Positions 7,004 to 7,113 of a stretch of 7,113 nucleotides of DNA are shown piece after piece. The DNA is from Bacillota bacterium (GTDB lineage Bacteria > Bacillota > Clostridia > Lachnospirales > Lachnospiraceae), in the NCBI GenBank assembly GCA_023415635.1, contig JAEZJV010000074.1, positions 1-7,113 on the forward strand, given 5' to 3'. Each line of letters begins with the position of its first letter. The stretch's first letter is position 1. Below the pieces are notes generated by a model that was given only the letters and a program-made list of their open reading frames with translations, had not been told where the DNA came from and made no database searches. The position numbers and the translations under genes were made by a program.

Positions 7004-7022
7004 TGAGTCAGGCGGGCTCAAC
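7002..7022 (+). promoter_or_regulatory. HAIR operator 2 (HspR-binding inverted repeat)
   Basis: CTTGAGT-N7-GCTCAAC has a perfect left half and 5 of 7 matches in the right half of the HAIR consensus. Its half-sites are the exact reverse complement of those in the first HAIR, 63 bases away. It ends 60 bases before the dnaK start codon. Confidence 0.85.
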
Positions 7023-7070
7023 ACTCCGGACGCACACGCGCGGAGCCCGCGGACGATCGGCTCCAGGAAG

Positions 7071-7075
7071 AAGGA
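7071..7075 (+). promoter_or_regulatory. Ribosome binding site of dnaK
   Basis: AAGGA lies seven bases before the ATG at 7083, a standard spacing. It supports that ATG as the dnaK start. Confidence 0.75.
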
Positions 7076-7082
7076 CACACAC

Positions 7083-7113
7083 ATGGCACGAGCAGTCGGC
7101 ATCGACCTGGGCA
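7083..7113 (+). CDS. dnaK: Chaperone DnaK (Hsp70), first 10 codons only
   Basis: Only MARAVGIDLG is visible before the window ends. This is the usual N-terminus of actinobacterial DnaK, where GIDLG begins the phosphate-1 loop of the ATPase domain (continuing GTTNS in the family). DnaK is the cytosolic Hsp70 chaperone and, in actinobacteria, a co-repressor with HspR of its own operon, usually dnaK-grpE-dnaJ-hspR. The identification rests on this N-terminus together with two HAIR operators and a good RBS directly upstream. The other 600 or so residues expected for the family lie beyond the window. Confidence 0.9.
   Translation, partial: MARAVGIDLG

Larger units (their letters stand above)
6757..7082 (+). 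promoter_or_regulatory. dnaK upstream control region, including a stretch with no gene
   Basis: These 326 bases hold no convincing gene. An open frame covers much of the minus strand here, but its product resembles nothing recognised and runs through the dnaK operators and start codon. Bases 6757-6915 show only a small 13-base palindrome (6765-6777). From 6916 onward the region holds a SigR/SigH-type promoter candidate, two HAIR operators, a GC hairpin and the dnaK RBS. The organisation is typical of actinobacterial dnaK operons, which HspR represses. Confidence 0.75.

Noticed and set aside
6761..7102. Minus-strand open frame of 113 codons upstream of dnaK
   Set aside because: It runs through the HAIR operators and the dnaK start codon and has no recognisable homology or supporting RBS.
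1..7113. CRISPR arrays, tRNA or rRNA genes
   Set aside because: No regularly spaced direct repeats, tRNA-like cloverleaf or rRNA segments were seen on either strand.

Overview
The window looks like chromosomal DNA of a high-G+C Gram-positive bacterium (Actinomycetota). The base composition is GC-rich throughout. The last 31 bases start a dnaK gene with the actinobacterial N-terminus MARAVGIDLG, and two HAIR operators (binding sites of HspR, the actinobacterial heat-shock repressor) lie just upstream. The exact genus cannot be read from this sequence.

Layout. (1) Positions 1-4209, + strand: the 3' part, 1402 codons, of a very large superfamily-2 helicase with several zinc-binding Cys clusters and a C-terminal DUF1998/MrfA-type zinc domain. 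The window opens just after where the Walker A and DExH motifs should be, so the gene is cut by the window edge. Size and architecture best match the DruE helicase of Druantia anti-phage systems, but this is a family-level inference. (2) Positions 4224-4484: an 86-aa protein of unknown function, translationally coupled to the helicase by an ATGA overlap or a strong RBS. (3) Positions 4485-4644: a short spacer with a likely terminator. (4) Positions 4645-6756: an IS21-family insertion sequence on the minus strand, with 36-bp imperfect terminal inverted repeats, an intact istB and an istA broken by a one-base frameshift. (5) Positions 6757-7082: the dnaK upstream region, with two mirror-image HAIR elements 63 bp apart, a possible SigR/SigH-type promoter whose -10 falls inside the first HAIR, and a GC hairpin. 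(6) Positions 7083-7113: the start of dnaK.

How it fits together: the helicase and the small protein form the end of an operon that is probably a defence module. The IS21 copy, pointing towards that operon, separates it from the core heat-shock locus dnaK. The IS ends about 160 bp before the first recognisable dnaK promoter element, so dnaK control appears untouched. The most informative non-coding signal is the dnaK operator region. The most likely under-described biology is the DruE-like helicase with its coupled small partner, although the rest of that system lies outside the window.
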